A DNA stretch of 64,000 nt. Origin: Pseudomonas japonica. Its GTDB lineage: Bacteria; Pseudomonadota; Gammaproteobacteria; Pseudomonadales; Pseudomonadaceae. Position 1 is the stretch's first letter. Each line of letters begins with the position of its first letter. A program made the translations under genes and the position numbers. Location of the stretch: assembly GCF_900188455.1 (NCBI RefSeq), contig NZ_FZOL01000014.1, forward strand, positions 62,001-126,000, read 5' to 3'. Positions 49,220-58,584 of the stretch are shown in pieces. The notes under the pieces are model-generated. The model was given only the letters and a program-made list of their open reading frames with translations, did not search any database and was not told where the DNA came from.

Positions 49220-50101
49220 TCAGGGTTGATAATCCCGGGCCATGGCCAGGGGCAGGTGGTCGGCCAGGTAGTCCACGAAGGCGCGCACCCGTGGCAGCAG
49301 GTGGCGGCTGGTGGGGTAGACGGCATAGACCTGGCGCGGGGCATCCGGGTGATCCGGGAGCACCTGGGCCAGGCGCCCGGAGGCCAGCGCGGGGTCCGCG
49401 AGAAACGATGGCAGCCAGCCAATTCCTGAACCGGCGATCAACAGTTCGCGCAGCATCAGGCTGTTGTTCACCGTGACCCGGGCACCCTGGGGCGCACCGG
49501 CGGGGGCTTGCTGGCTCAGGCTGTACTGCAGTTGCGCGTGGCCCTCCAGCTCGGCGAGCGAGGCGGGATGCCCGTGCTTTTCCAGGTAGGTGGGGGCGGC
49601 GCACAGCACCTGGCGCAGCGTGGCCAATTGGCGCGCGATCAGCGAAGAATCCGGCAGCGCCGGGGCCAGGCGGATCGACACGTCGAAGCCCTGGCTCACC
49701 GCTTCGACCAGGCGATCCTCCATCACCAGGTCCAGTTCCACCCCGGGGTGCTCGCGCAGGAAACCGGCGAACAGCGGCGCGAGGGTGCTCAGGGCGAACG
49801 ACAGCGGCGCGTTGACCCGCAGCTTGCCACTGACCTGCCGCGACTCCTCGTGGACCGACCGCTCCAGTTGCTCCAGTTCATCGAGCAACTGGCAGCAACG
49901 CTCGTAGTAGGCCTGGCCGGTCGCGGTCAGGCTCATGCGTCGAGTCGTGCGCTGCAGCAGCACCGTGCCGAGATGGGCTTCCAGGGTGCGCAACTGCTTG
50001 CTCAGCCCGGCGGCGGAAAGGTTGAGGTCGTCGGCGGCCTTGCCCAGCCCGCCGAGTTCGACGATGCGCCGGAACGAGCGCATCAGGGTAAAGGTGTCCA
50101 T
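49220..50101 (-). CDS. LysR-family transcriptional regulator
   Basis: 293 residues starting MDTFTLMRSFRRIVELGGLGKAADDLNLSAAGLSKQLRTLEAHLG, a LysR winged helix, then an effector domain to the C-terminus (LRVNAPLSFALSTLAPLFAGFLREHPGVELDLVME). An ATG three codons upstream (50110) has AGGG directly against it, so ATG 50101 is preferred. It precedes the cyclase-family gene on the same strand (173-bp gap) and may control it. Confidence 0.85.
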   Translation of the reverse strand: MDTFTLMRSFRRIVELGGLGKAADDLNLSAAGLSKQLRTLEAHLGTVLLQRTTRRMSLTATGQAYYERCCQLLDELEQLERSVHEESRQVSGKLRVNAPLSFALSTLAPLFAGFLREHPGVELDLVMEDRLVEAVSQGFDVSIRLAPALPDSSLIARQLATLRQVLCAAPTYLEKHGHPASLAELEGHAQLQYSLSQQAPAGAPQGARVTVNNSLMLRELLIAGSGIGWLPSFLADPALASGRLAQVLPDHPDAPRQVYAVYPTSRHLLPRVRAFVDYLADHLPLAMARDYQP

Positions 50102-50136
50102 GCCCGCCATCCCTGTTGATGAGGCGGGCTATTTGA

Positions 50137-51762
50137 TCAGATCCGGAAGCGCGCGACGACCTGGCTGAGGTCTTCGGCCAGGCGCGACAGTTCGTTGCTC
50201 GACGCACTGATCTGGTTGGCGCCCTGGGTCGACTCCCCGGACAGGTCGCGGATGTTGACGATATTGCGGTCCACCTCCCGGGCCACCTGGGCCTGTTCCT
50301 CGGCGGCGCTGGCGATCACCAGGTTGCGTTCGGAAATCTCGCTGACCGAGTCGCTGATCCGCACCAGCGACTCGCCGGCGCCACGGGCCATGTCCAGGGT
50401 GGAGGCGGCGCGCTGGCAACTGCCGAGCATGGCCTCCAGCGCCTGCGCCGAGCCGCTGCGGATGGCGTTGACCATGCCGTCGATTTCCAGGGTCGATTGC
50501 TGGGTCCGGTGGGCGAGGGCACGGACCTCGTCGGCGACCACCGCGAAACCGCGCCCGGACTCGCCGGCGCGGGCCGCCTCGATGGCGGCGTTGAGGGCGA
50601 GCAGGTTGGTCTGTTCGGCGATGGCACGAATCACGTCGAGCACCTTGCCGATGTCCTGCGACTGCTCGACCAGCGCGCGCACCAGGCCGGCGGTGCCCTG
50701 CACGTCATCGCTGAGGCTGCGGATCGATTCCACGGTTTCCAGGACCCGGGTCTGTCCGGCGCGGGCGGCGCTGCTGGTCTGTCCGGAGGCCTCGCAGGTC
50801 GAGGCGGCATTGCGCGCCACTTCCTCCACCGCCGAGGTCATCTCGTTGACGGCGGTGGCGGCCTGCTCGATCTCGGCGTTCTGCTGGTGCAGGCCGCGGT
50901 AGCTGTCTTCGGTGACCGTGTTCAGTTCGGTCGCGGCGCAGGCGAGGCGGGTGGCGGAGTCGCTGATATGGCGCATGGCCGAGCTCAGGTTGTGCTGCAT
51001 CTGTTGCAGCGCGCGCTGCAGGCGGGTCACCTCGTCATTGCCTTCGACGTCGAGCCGCTGGCTCAGGTCGCCGGCGGCCACGTGCTCGGCGGCACGCACG
51101 GCCTGCTGCAGCGGGCGCACGATGCCGCGGGTCAGCCACAGGGCCAGGGCGATGGTCGCGAGGGCGGCGCCCGCGATGAAGACCAGGATGATCCGCAGCG
51201 AGCGCTGGTACTGCTGTTCGGCGGCCTTGCCCTCGGCGTCGATCTGCCGGCTGTAGAGCTCGCCGAAGTCGGCCAGTTGCCGGCCCGAGGCATCGACGAC
51301 CGCCTTCATGTCCACCAGCAGCAGCTGGTTCAGGCCGGCGCTGTCGTTGCGGCGGGCCAGTTCGAAGGAGCGTTCCAGGCCATTGCGGTACTCCGCGAGG
51401 CTGGCGCGAAAGTCTTTCGCCAGGGTGCTTTCCTCCGCGGTATCGATGAAGCCGTCGAGCAGCGCCAGCTTGCTGTCCAGGTCTTTCAGGCGCGTGTCCA
51501 TCTGGCCCTGGTAGGTCGAGGTGTTGGCTGGATTCGGGTCGAGGGCCATGCGCAGGGAAATGGTGCGCACCCGCAGCATCACTTCGCGGATATCACCGAT
51601 GACCCGCAGGCTGGGCACCCAGTTGGTTTCGACGGCGACTTCGCTCTGCCGAATGGCCTGCATCTGCACCACGGCAAACCCGCCGAGCAGGGCGACCAGC
51701 AGGGCAATCAGGGTGAAGCCGAGGCCGGCACGGCGGGCGATGGAGAGGTGGCGCAGGTTCAT
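50137..51762 (-). CDS. Methyl-accepting chemotaxis protein (4HB-type)
   Basis: 541 residues. Transmembrane helix 1 lies at about 12-32, a four-helix-bundle ligand domain at 35-190 (QSEVAVETNWVPSLRVIGDIREVMLRVRTISLRMAL), helix 2 at about 190-210, HAMP at 212-264, and the signalling domain has the hairpin tip VIRAIAEQTNLLALNAAIEAARAGESGRGFAVVADEVR. No CheR pentapeptide is seen at the end. It diverges from the galactarate genes, and its upstream region has TTGTATGATAAC, close to the operator of that operon. A sugar-acid ligand is inferred. Confidence 0.88.
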   Translation of the reverse strand: MNLRHLSIARRAGLGFTLIALLVALLGGFAVVQMQAIRQSEVAVETNWVPSLRVIGDIREVMLRVRTISLRMALDPNPANTSTYQGQMDTRLKDLDSKLALLDGFIDTAEESTLAKDFRASLAEYRNGLERSFELARRNDSAGLNQLLLVDMKAVVDASGRQLADFGELYSRQIDAEGKAAEQQYQRSLRIILVFIAGAALATIALALWLTRGIVRPLQQAVRAAEHVAAGDLSQRLDVEGNDEVTRLQRALQQMQHNLSSAMRHISDSATRLACAATELNTVTEDSYRGLHQQNAEIEQAATAVNEMTSAVEEVARNAASTCEASGQTSSAARAGQTRVLETVESIRSLSDDVQGTAGLVRALVEQSQDIGKVLDVIRAIAEQTNLLALNAAIEAARAGESGRGFAVVADEVRALAHRTQQSTLEIDGMVNAIRSGSAQALEAMLGSCQRAASTLDMARGAGESLVRISDSVSEISERNLVIASAAEEQAQVAREVDRNIVNIRDLSGESTQGANQISASSNELSRLAEDLSQVVARFRI

Positions 51763-51795
51763 GGCGGCAGTCCGTGTGAGATCGGGTTCTTGTAG

Positions 51796-51807
51796 TTGTA
51801 TGATAAC
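51796..51807. promoter_or_regulatory. Operator-like half-site upstream of the chemoreceptor gene
   Basis: TTGTATGATAAC differs by one base from TTGTACGATAAC in the kdgD operator. It lies 34-45 bp upstream of the chemoreceptor start. Confidence 0.45.
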
Positions 51808-51945
51808 TAAACACTTTTCTTGGCCCTTCAGGGTGTCCCCGAGAGGAATCAGGGTAAAAAGTAGCCATTTTATAGCGCAGAAAGAGGACGAACGGTAGAA
51901 AGAAGTCTGATGACTGGTGGTGAATCCTGGTTTTCGGGACTAGTC

Positions 51946-51964
51946 ATCGTACAACTTGTACGAT
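51946..51964. promoter_or_regulatory. Palindromic operator upstream of kdgD
   Basis: ATCGTACAA-C-TTGTACGAT is a perfect 9-1-9 palindrome ending 61 bp before the kdgD start. The GT...AC core fits FadR-type GntR regulators. The half-site TTGTACGAT recurs in front of the regulator gene. Confidence 0.75.
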
Positions 51965-52025
51965 AACCTACCTCTCACTTGCCCACCCCACCCTGCTTCT
52001 CAAGCGCCACAGGATGCCTACAACA

Positions 52026-52937
52026 ATGAATCCACAAGAACTGCGCTCCATCCTCTCCCATGGCCTGCTGTCGTTCCCTGTCACCGACTTCAACGCCCAG
52101 GGCGACTTCAACCCCGCCGGCTACATCAAGCGCCTGGAATGGCTCGCGCCCTACGGCGCCAGCGCCCTGTTCGCCGCCGGCGGCACCGGTGAGTTCTTCT
52201 CCCTGGCCGCCAGCGAATACAGCCAGGTGATCAAGACCGCGGTGGACACCTGCGCCGGTTCCGTGCCGATCCTCGCCGGTGTCGGCGGCGCCACTCGCCA
52301 GGCCATCGAATACGCGCAAGAGGCCGAGCGCCTGGGTGCCAAGGGCCTGCTGCTGCTGCCGCACTACCTGACCGAAGCCAGCCAGGACGGCGTCGCCGCC
52401 CATGTCGAGGCGGTGTGCAAGTCGGTGAACATCGGTGTGGTCGTCTACAACCGCAACGTCTGCCGTCTCAATGCCAGCCAGCTGGAACAACTGGCCGAGC
52501 GCTGCCCGAACCTGATCGGCTACAAGGACGGCCTGGGCGATATCGAGTTGATGGTGTCCATCCGTCGCCGCCTGGGCGATCGCTTCAGCTACCTGGGTGG
52601 CCTGCCGACCGCCGAGGTATATGCTGCGGCCTACAAGGCACTGGGCGTGCCGGTCTACTCCTCGGCGGTGTTCAACTTCGTGCCGAAGACCGCGATGGAC
52701 TTCTACAACGCCATCGCCCGCGACGACCACGCCACCGTCGGCAAGCTGATCGATGACTTCTTCCTGCCGTACCTGGATCTGCGCAACCGCAAGGCCGGCT
52801 ACGCCGTGAGCATCGTCAAGGCGGGCGCGAAGATCGCCGGCTACGACGCGGGTCCGGTTCGCACCCCGCTGACCGACCTGACCGCCGCCGAGTACGAGAT
52901 GCTCGCCGCCCTGATGGACAAGATGGGTCCGCAATAA
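52026..52937 (+). CDS. kdgD: 5-dehydro-4-deoxyglucarate dehydratase
   Basis: 303 residues, dihydrodipicolinate-synthase-like class I aldolase fold. AAGGTGEFFSL binds the carboxylate, and the Schiff-base Lys is in LIGYKDGLGD. It dehydrates and decarboxylates 5-keto-4-deoxy-D-glucarate to 2,5-dioxopentanoate. MNPQELRSILSHGLLSFPVTDF is chosen as start over one four codons upstream. First gene of a four-gene operon; a strong hairpin follows. Confidence 0.93.
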   Translation: MNPQELRSILSHGLLSFPVTDFNAQGDFNPAGYIKRLEWLAPYGASALFAAGGTGEFFSLAASEYSQVIKTAVDTCAGSVPILAGVGGATRQAIEYAQEAERLGAKGLLLLPHYLTEASQDGVAAHVEAVCKSVNIGVVVYNRNVCRLNASQLEQLAERCPNLIGYKDGLGDIELMVSIRRRLGDRFSYLGGLPTAEVYAAAYKALGVPVYSSAVFNFVPKTAMDFYNAIARDDHATVGKLIDDFFLPYLDLRNRKAGYAVSIVKAGAKIAGYDAGPVRTPLTDLTAAEYEMLAALMDKMGPQ

Positions 52938-52971
52938 GCGCCAGACCCCGCGGCCTGCCAGATGCCGCACC

Positions 52972-52994
52972 CCGGAGCGGGAACCCCGCTCCGG
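52972..52994 (+). repeat. Hairpin between kdgD and the MFS gene
   Basis: CCGGAGCGGG-AAC-CCCGCTCCGG, a perfect 10-bp stem, without a T run. It probably protects or processes the mRNA rather than ending it. Confidence 0.7.
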
Positions 52995-53042
52995 CTATCA
53001 CTCATGACCCCGCACAAAAATAATTAGTGGGAGTACTTTCAG

Positions 53043-54410
53043 ATGCACGCGACTAAAAAGACGCATGTCCGCTATCTGATCCTGTTCATGCTGTTCCTTG
53101 TGACCACGATCAACTACGCCGATCGCGCCACGATCTCCATCGCCGGCTCCAGCCTGCAGAAAGACCTCGGCATCGATGCCGTCACCCTCGGCTATATCTT
53201 CTCCGCCTTCGGCTGGGCCTATGTGCTCGGGCAGATTCCCGGCGGCTGGTTGCTGGACCGCTTCGGCTCGAAGAAGGTCTACGCCTTCAGCATCTTCACC
53301 TGGTCGCTGTTCACCGTGCTGCAGGGCTTCGTCGGCTACATGCCGGTGGCCAACGCGATCATCGCCCTGTTCATGCTGCGCTTCCTCGTCGGCTTCGCCG
53401 AAGCGCCGTCGTTCCCCGGCAATGCGCGCATCGTCGCGGCCTGGTTCCCCACCGCCGAACGCGGCACCGCCTCGGCGATCTTCAACTCCGCGCAATATTT
53501 CGCCACCGTGCTGTTCGCGCCGCTGATGGGCTGGATCGTCCATGCCTGGGGTTGGGAGCATGTGTTCATCGTCATGGGCGTGCTCGGTATCGGCTTCTCC
53601 CTGGTCTGGCTGAAACTGGTCTACAACCCCAAGGAACACCCGATGATCGGCGCCGAGGAACTGGCCCACATCGAGCAGAACGGCGGTCTGGTGGATATGG
53701 ACAAGCCGCGCGCCGGCGGCAACGGCGGACCGAAGTGGGGCTACATCAAGCAGCTGCTGTCCAGCCGCATGATGCTCGGCGTCTACCTCGGCCAGTACTG
53801 CATCAACGCCATTACCTACTTCTTCCTCACCTGGTTCCCGGTGTACCTGGTGCAGGAGCGCGGCATGTCGATCCTCAAGGCCGGCTTCATCGCCTCGCTG
53901 CCGGCGATCTGCGGCTTCATCGGCGGTGTGCTCGGCGGCATCATTTCCGATCACCTGCTGCGTCGCGGCAACTCGCTGACCTTCGCGCGCAAGGCACCGA
54001 TCGTCATCGGCCTGCTGCTGTCCACCTCGATGGTGATCTGCAACTACGTCGACGCCGAATGGATGGTGGTCGGCATCATGGCCCTGGCGTTCTTCGGCAA
54101 AGGCCTCGGCGCGCTGGGCTGGGCGGTGGTCTCGGACACCTCGCCGAAGCAGATCGCCGGCCTGTCGGGCGGCATGTTCAACACCTTCGGCAACATCGCT
54201 TCGATCACCACGCCGATCATCATCGGCTACATCATCAGCGCCACCGGCTCGTTCAAGTGGGCCCTGGTGTATGTCGGCGCCAACGCCCTGGTGGCGGTGT
54301 TCAGCTACCTGGTGATCGTCGGTCCGATCAAGCGCATCGAGCTGCGTGATGCACCGCGGGACGACGCCACCCCCGCGCAGTCCGCCAAGCTGGCCGACTC
54401 GCGCAACTGA
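53043..54410 (+). CDS. MFS transporter for galactarate/glucarate (GudP family)
   Basis: 455-residue, 12-helix anion:cation symporter. KKTHVRYLILFMLFLVTTINYADRATISIAG and GWAYVLGQIPGGWLLDRFGSKKVY are the signature of the hexuronate/hexarate group (GudP, GarP, ExuT). It imports galactarate and/or glucarate with protons. It is placed between kdgD and garD in the operon. GGGAG lies upstream of the ATG. Confidence 0.9.
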   Translation: MHATKKTHVRYLILFMLFLVTTINYADRATISIAGSSLQKDLGIDAVTLGYIFSAFGWAYVLGQIPGGWLLDRFGSKKVYAFSIFTWSLFTVLQGFVGYMPVANAIIALFMLRFLVGFAEAPSFPGNARIVAAWFPTAERGTASAIFNSAQYFATVLFAPLMGWIVHAWGWEHVFIVMGVLGIGFSLVWLKLVYNPKEHPMIGAEELAHIEQNGGLVDMDKPRAGGNGGPKWGYIKQLLSSRMMLGVYLGQYCINAITYFFLTWFPVYLVQERGMSILKAGFIASLPAICGFIGGVLGGIISDHLLRRGNSLTFARKAPIVIGLLLSTSMVICNYVDAEWMVVGIMALAFFGKGLGALGWAVVSDTSPKQIAGLSGGMFNTFGNIASITTPIIIGYIISATGSFKWALVYVGANALVAVFSYLVIVGPIKRIELRDAPRDDATPAQSAKLADSRN

Positions 54411-54422
54411 AACAAGCACGCG

Positions 54423-54444
54423 GCGCCCGGCCATGGCCGGGCGC
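54423..54444. repeat. Perfect 22-bp palindrome between MFS gene and garD
   Basis: 11-bp arms (GCGCCCGGCCA and its complement) meet without a loop. No T tract follows. Like the hairpin before the MFS gene, it may set mRNA stability inside the operon. Confidence 0.65.
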
Positions 54445-54488
54445 TGGCGGATGAACAAAGCCTGGGAACCCACAAGAAGGTCACCACC

Positions 54489-56042
54489 ATGCAGTTGATC
54501 GAAACTTCCGACTCGCCCCGCTATGTCCGCCTGCATGACGACGACAATGTCGTGGTGGTGGTCAATGACGGCGGCCTGGGCGAGGGTGCCCGCTTCGCCG
54601 ATGGCCTGACCCTGGTCGAAGGCGTGCCGCAGAGTCACAAGGTCGCCGTGACCGACATCCGCGAGGGTGAGCCGGTGCGCCGTTATGGCCAGATCATCGG
54701 CTATGCCCTGGAAGACCTGCGCCGTGGCAGCTGGGTCAAGGAGAGCCAACTGGCCATGCCGGCGGCGCCGGAGCTGGACAGCCTGCCGCGCTGCGATGCG
54801 GTGCCCGCCGCGCTGCCGCCGCTGGAGGGCTTCACCTTCGAGGGCTACCGCAACGCCGACGGTACCGTCGGTACGCGCAATATCCTCGGCATCACCACCA
54901 CCGTGCAGTGCGTCACCGGTGTGCTCGATCACGCGGTCAAGCGCATCCGCGAAGAGCTGCTGCCGAAGTACCCCAACGTCGACGACGTGGTCGCCCTGAC
55001 CCACAGCTACGGCTGTGGCGTGGCGATCAATGCGCGCGACGCCTATATCCCGATTCGCACCGTGCGCAACCTGGCGCGCAACCCCAACCTGGGCGGCGAG
55101 GCGCTGGTGATCAGCCTGGGCTGCGAGAAACTGCAGGCCGGCCAGGTGATGCACGACAACGATCCGTCCGTCGACCTCAGCGAACCCTGGCTGTATCGCC
55201 TGCAGGACGCCAGCCTCGGCTTCGTCGAGATGATCGAGCAGATCATGGCCCTGGCCGAAGCGCGTCTGATCAAGCTTGATCAGCGTCGCCGCGAGACCGT
55301 GCCGGCCAGCGAGCTGATTCTCGGCATGCAGTGCGGCGGCAGCGATGCCTTTTCCGGCATCACCGCCAACCCGGCGCTGGGCTATGCCGCCGACCTGCTG
55401 GTGCGGGCCGGTGCCACCGTGCTGTTCTCCGAGGTGACCGAAGTCCGCGATGCCATCTACATGCTCACCTCCCGCGCCGAAACGCCGGAAGTCGCCGAGG
55501 CCCTGGTGCGCGAGATGGACTGGTACGACCGCTACCTGGAGCGTGGCGAAGCCGACCGCAGCGCCAACACCACGCCTGGCAACAAGAAGGGTGGCTTGTC
55601 GAACATCGTCGAGAAATCCCTCGGCTCCATCGTCAAGTCCGGCAGCGGCGCCATTCAGGGTGTGGTCGGTCCGGGCGAGCGGGTCGCGCGCAAGGGCCTG
55701 ATCTTCTGCGCCACGCCGGCCAGCGACTTCGTCTGCGGCACCTTGCAACTGGCGGCCGGGATGAACCTGCACGTCTTCACCACCGGTCGCGGCACGCCCT
55801 ACGGGCTGGCCATGGCGCCGGTGGTCAAGGTCTGCACCCGCAGCGAGCTGGCCCAGCGCTGGCCCGACCTGATCGATATCGACGCCGGCCGCATCGCTAC
55901 CGGCCGCGCCACCATCGAGGAGCTGGGCTGGGAGCTGTTCCACTACTACCTGGACGTCGCCAGCGGCCGCAAACAGACCTGGGCCGAGCAGCACAAGCTG
56001 CACAACGACATCACCCTGTTCAACCCGGCGCCCATCACCTGA
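54489..56042 (+). CDS. garD: Galactarate dehydratase
   Basis: 517 residues. An N-terminal SAF domain (about 10-90) precedes the UxaA-type catalytic part with ALTHSYGCGVAINARDAY, SLGCEKLQAGQ, GMQCGGSDAFSGITANPALGYAADL and NKKGGLSNIVEKSLGSIVKSG. It removes water from galactarate to 5-keto-4-deoxy-D-glucarate, the KdgD substrate. Glucarate dehydratase (gudD) is not in the cluster, so galactarate is the more likely input. Iron-dependent in studied members. Confidence 0.9.
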   Translation: MQLIETSDSPRYVRLHDDDNVVVVVNDGGLGEGARFADGLTLVEGVPQSHKVAVTDIREGEPVRRYGQIIGYALEDLRRGSWVKESQLAMPAAPELDSLPRCDAVPAALPPLEGFTFEGYRNADGTVGTRNILGITTTVQCVTGVLDHAVKRIREELLPKYPNVDDVVALTHSYGCGVAINARDAYIPIRTVRNLARNPNLGGEALVISLGCEKLQAGQVMHDNDPSVDLSEPWLYRLQDASLGFVEMIEQIMALAEARLIKLDQRRRETVPASELILGMQCGGSDAFSGITANPALGYAADLLVRAGATVLFSEVTEVRDAIYMLTSRAETPEVAEALVREMDWYDRYLERGEADRSANTTPGNKKGGLSNIVEKSLGSIVKSGSGAIQGVVGPGERVARKGLIFCATPASDFVCGTLQLAAGMNLHVFTTGRGTPYGLAMAPVVKVCTRSELAQRWPDLIDIDAGRIATGRATIEELGWELFHYYLDVASGRKQTWAEQHKLHNDITLFNPAPIT

Positions 56043-56063
56043 TCCAACGAACATCACGGTCCC

Positions 56064-56107
56064 CTGTAGGAGCGAGCGTGCTCGCGAAGGCCTGCGTAGC
56101 AGGCCCC
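56064..56107. repeat. Single REP element
   Basis: CTGTAGGAGCGAGCGTGCTCGCGAAGGCCTGCGTAGCAGGCC, between garD and the dehydrogenase gene, inside the operon. Confidence 0.75.
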
Positions 56108-56147
56108 GATGGCTACTCAAATCCCACTTCTCCCCGGAGCCCCTCCA

Positions 56148-57731
56148 ATGCCTGAGATCCTCGGCCACAACTTCATCGCCGGCCAGCGCAGCGCCGCTGG
56201 TTCGCAACGCCTGCACAGCCTCGACGCCAGCACCGGCGAAGCGCTGCCCTACAGCTTCGCCCAGGCCACCGAAAGCGAAGTCGACCAGGCCGCTCGCGCC
56301 GCCGCCGCCGCTTTCGGCGAGTACCGCCAGCTGGCTCCGGCCCGTCGCGCCGAATTCCTCAACACCATCGCCGCCGAACTGGATGAGCTGGACGACAGCT
56401 TCATCGCCACCGTCTGCCGCGAAACCGCGCTGCCCGCGGCGCGCATCCAGGGCGAGCGCGCGCGTACCAGCGGGCAGCTTCGCCTGTTCGCCCAGGTCCT
56501 GCGCCGCGGTGATTTCCTCGGTGCGCGCATCGACCTCGCGCTGCCTGACCGTCAGCCGCTGCCACGGGTGGATATTCGCCAGATGCGCATCGGCGTCGGC
56601 CCGGTCGCGGTGTTCGGCGCGAGCAACTTCCCGCTGGCATTCTCCACCGCCGGTGGCGATACCGCCGCGGCCCTGGCGGCTGGTTGCCCGGTCGTGTTCA
56701 AGGCCCACAGCGGCCACATGGCCACCGCCGATCTGGTGGCTGGTGCGATCCAGCGCGCCGCCGAGCGTACCGGCATGCCCAAGGGCGTCTTCAACATGGT
56801 CTTCGGTGGTGGCGTGGGCGAGTGGCTGGTCAAGCACCCGGCGATCCAGGCGGTAGGCTTCACCGGTTCGTTGAAGGGCGGCGATGCCCTGTGTCGCATG
56901 GCGGCCGAGCGTCCGCAGCCGATTCCGGTGTTCGCCGAGATGTCCAGCATCAACCCGGTGATCGTGCTGCCGGGCGCGCTGGCCAAGCGTGGTGAGGCGA
57001 TCGCGCGCGAGCTGGCCGGTTCGGTGACCATGGGCTGCGGCCAGTTCTGCACCAACCCGGGCCTGGTGATCGGCCTGCAGTCGTCGGCGTTCAGTGAATT
57101 GCTCGGCAACCTCGGCCAGCACCTCGACCAGCAGGCGGGGCAGACCATGCTCAACGCTGGCGGTCTGCGCAGTTATGTGGCGGGGCTGGAGCATCTCCAG
57201 GCTCATGCCGGCATTCAGCACCTGGCGGGCCAGGCGCAGGAAGGTGCTCAGGCGCGGGCACAGCTGTTCAAGGCCGATGCGCGGCTGCTGGTGGAGTCCG
57301 ATGCGCTGCTGCAGGAAGAGGTCTTCGGGCCGACCACGGTGGCGGTCGAAGTGCGTGACGACGAGGAACTGCGCGCTGCGCTGCTGGGCCTGCGTGGACA
57401 ACTGACCGCCACCCTGATCGGCGAGCCGGAAGACCTGGAATCCTTCGCCTGGCTGGTGCCGTTGCTGGAAGAGAAGGTGGGACGGATTCTGATCAATGGC
57501 TATCCGACCGGGGTCGAGGTGTGTGATGCCATGGTTCATGGCGGCCCCTATCCGGCGACCTCCGATGCTCGCGGGACGTCGGTCGGCACCCTGGCCATCG
57601 ATCGCTTCCTGCGCCCGGTGTGCTACCAGAACTACCCGCAGTCGCTGCTGCCCGAGGCACTGCGTGACGACAACCCGCTGAACCTGCGGCGCCTGGTGAA
57701 CGGGCAGTGGAGCAAAGGTGTGATCGGCTGA
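56148..57731 (+). CDS. 2,5-dioxovalerate (alpha-ketoglutaric semialdehyde) dehydrogenase, NADP-type
   Basis: 527 residues, aldehyde dehydrogenase superfamily. Cofactor region FGASNFPLAFSTAGGDTAAALAAGCPVVFKAHSGH, general base Glu in PVFAEMSSINPV, and catalytic Cys in VTMGCGQFCTNPG. It oxidises 2,5-dioxopentanoate to 2-oxoglutarate, so the operon feeds the TCA cycle. ATG 56148 (MPEILGHNFIAGQ) with CGGAG upstream is used rather than the ATG at 56109, which lies in the REP-derived leader. Last gene of the operon. Confidence 0.9.
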   Translation: MPEILGHNFIAGQRSAAGSQRLHSLDASTGEALPYSFAQATESEVDQAARAAAAAFGEYRQLAPARRAEFLNTIAAELDELDDSFIATVCRETALPAARIQGERARTSGQLRLFAQVLRRGDFLGARIDLALPDRQPLPRVDIRQMRIGVGPVAVFGASNFPLAFSTAGGDTAAALAAGCPVVFKAHSGHMATADLVAGAIQRAAERTGMPKGVFNMVFGGGVGEWLVKHPAIQAVGFTGSLKGGDALCRMAAERPQPIPVFAEMSSINPVIVLPGALAKRGEAIARELAGSVTMGCGQFCTNPGLVIGLQSSAFSELLGNLGQHLDQQAGQTMLNAGGLRSYVAGLEHLQAHAGIQHLAGQAQEGAQARAQLFKADARLLVESDALLQEEVFGPTTVAVEVRDDEELRAALLGLRGQLTATLIGEPEDLESFAWLVPLLEEKVGRILINGYPTGVEVCDAMVHGGPYPATSDARGTSVGTLAIDRFLRPVCYQNYPQSLLPEALRDDNPLNLRRLVNGQWSKGVIG

Positions 57732-57743
57732 TCAGCCAAACAG

Positions 57744-57770
57744 AAAGCCCCGCATCGCGGGGCTTTTTTC
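57744..57770 (+). terminator. Intrinsic terminator of the galactarate operon
   Basis: AGCCCCGC-ATC-GCGGGGCT followed by a T run; AAA on the left also lets it serve the convergent regulator gene. Confidence 0.9.
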
Positions 57771-57776
57771 TGGGGC

Positions 57777-58535
57777 TCAGGGGCGCAGGGTTTCCTGCTT
57801 TTCCGCATCTTCATGGGCCTGGCGCAGGCGCTCCCGGCTGTTGCTCAGGTGCATGCGCATCGCCATCTTCGCCCCTTCGCTGTCGCGTCGGGCGATGGCT
57901 TCGTAGATCGCTTCATGTTCGTGGTGCAGACGCCCCAGGTAATGGGGCTGGTCGTCGTGGGCCAGGCGTGCCGAATTCAGCCGGGTCCGCGGAATGATGC
58001 TGGTGCCCAGGTGATTGATGATATCGGCGAAATAGTGATTGCCGCTGGCCTGGGCGATCTGCAGGTGGAACTGGAAATCCGCCGACACCGCATCCGAGGC
58101 ATGGGCCGCGCTCTCGTTCAGCTCGTCCAGTGCCGCGCGCATCCCCGCCAGCGCCTCGTCGCTGCGCCGTTGGGCCGCGAGTCCGGCGGACTCCACTTCC
58201 AGGGCAATGCGCAACTCCAGGACCGCCAGCACCTCGCGCAGGGTGACGATGGTCGCCGGATCGATGCGGAAACCGCCGCTGTTCGGCAGATCGAGAACGA
58301 AGGTGCCGATACCGTGACGGGTCTCCACCTGCCCGGCCGCTTGCAGGCGCGAAATTGCCTCGCGCACCACCGTGCGGCTCACGCCTTCCTCGGCCATGAT
58401 CTGCGATTCGGTGGGAAGCTTGTCGCCGCGCTTGAGCTGGCCGCTGCGGATTCGTTCGGTCAGCACCGCGACCAGTTCCTGAGCCAGGCTACGCGGCTTG
58501 CGCCGGGGCTGGACCTGTACCTGCTGCTCTGTCAT
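57777..58535 (-). CDS. GntR-family (FadR subfamily) transcriptional regulator
   Basis: 252 residues. Winged helix at about 15-80 (SLAQELVAVLTERIRSGQLKRGDKLPTESQIMAEEGVSRTVVREAISRLQAAGQVETRHGIG) and an all-helical FCD ligand domain (about 100-240) with metal-binding His. It converges on the galactarate operon and very likely represses it; TTGTACGAT occurs just upstream of its own start and in the kdgD operator. The start is uncertain: GTG 58550 and ATG 58535 both lack a good RBS. Confidence 0.87.
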   Translation of the reverse strand: MTEQQVQVQPRRKPRSLAQELVAVLTERIRSGQLKRGDKLPTESQIMAEEGVSRTVVREAISRLQAAGQVETRHGIGTFVLDLPNSGGFRIDPATIVTLREVLAVLELRIALEVESAGLAAQRRSDEALAGMRAALDELNESAAHASDAVSADFQFHLQIAQASGNHYFADIINHLGTSIIPRTRLNSARLAHDDQPHYLGRLHHEHEAIYEAIARRDSEGAKMAMRMHLSNSRERLRQAHEDAEKQETLRP

Positions 58536-58584
58536 GCCCTGTACATTCACATGGAGAAAACAGCGCTCATCATAGCTGATGCAG

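Noticed and set aside
7398..56107. Dispersed repeats considered as a CRISPR array or insertion sequences
   Set aside because: Copies are palindromic, single or in pairs, irregularly scattered over tens of kb, without spacers or transposase genes; they are REP elements.
52998..57539. 1513-codon minus-strand open frame opposite the galactarate operon
   Set aside because: Shadow of the MFS, garD and dehydrogenase genes. Its His/Gly/Gln-rich low-complexity translation is typical of antisense GC-rich DNA.
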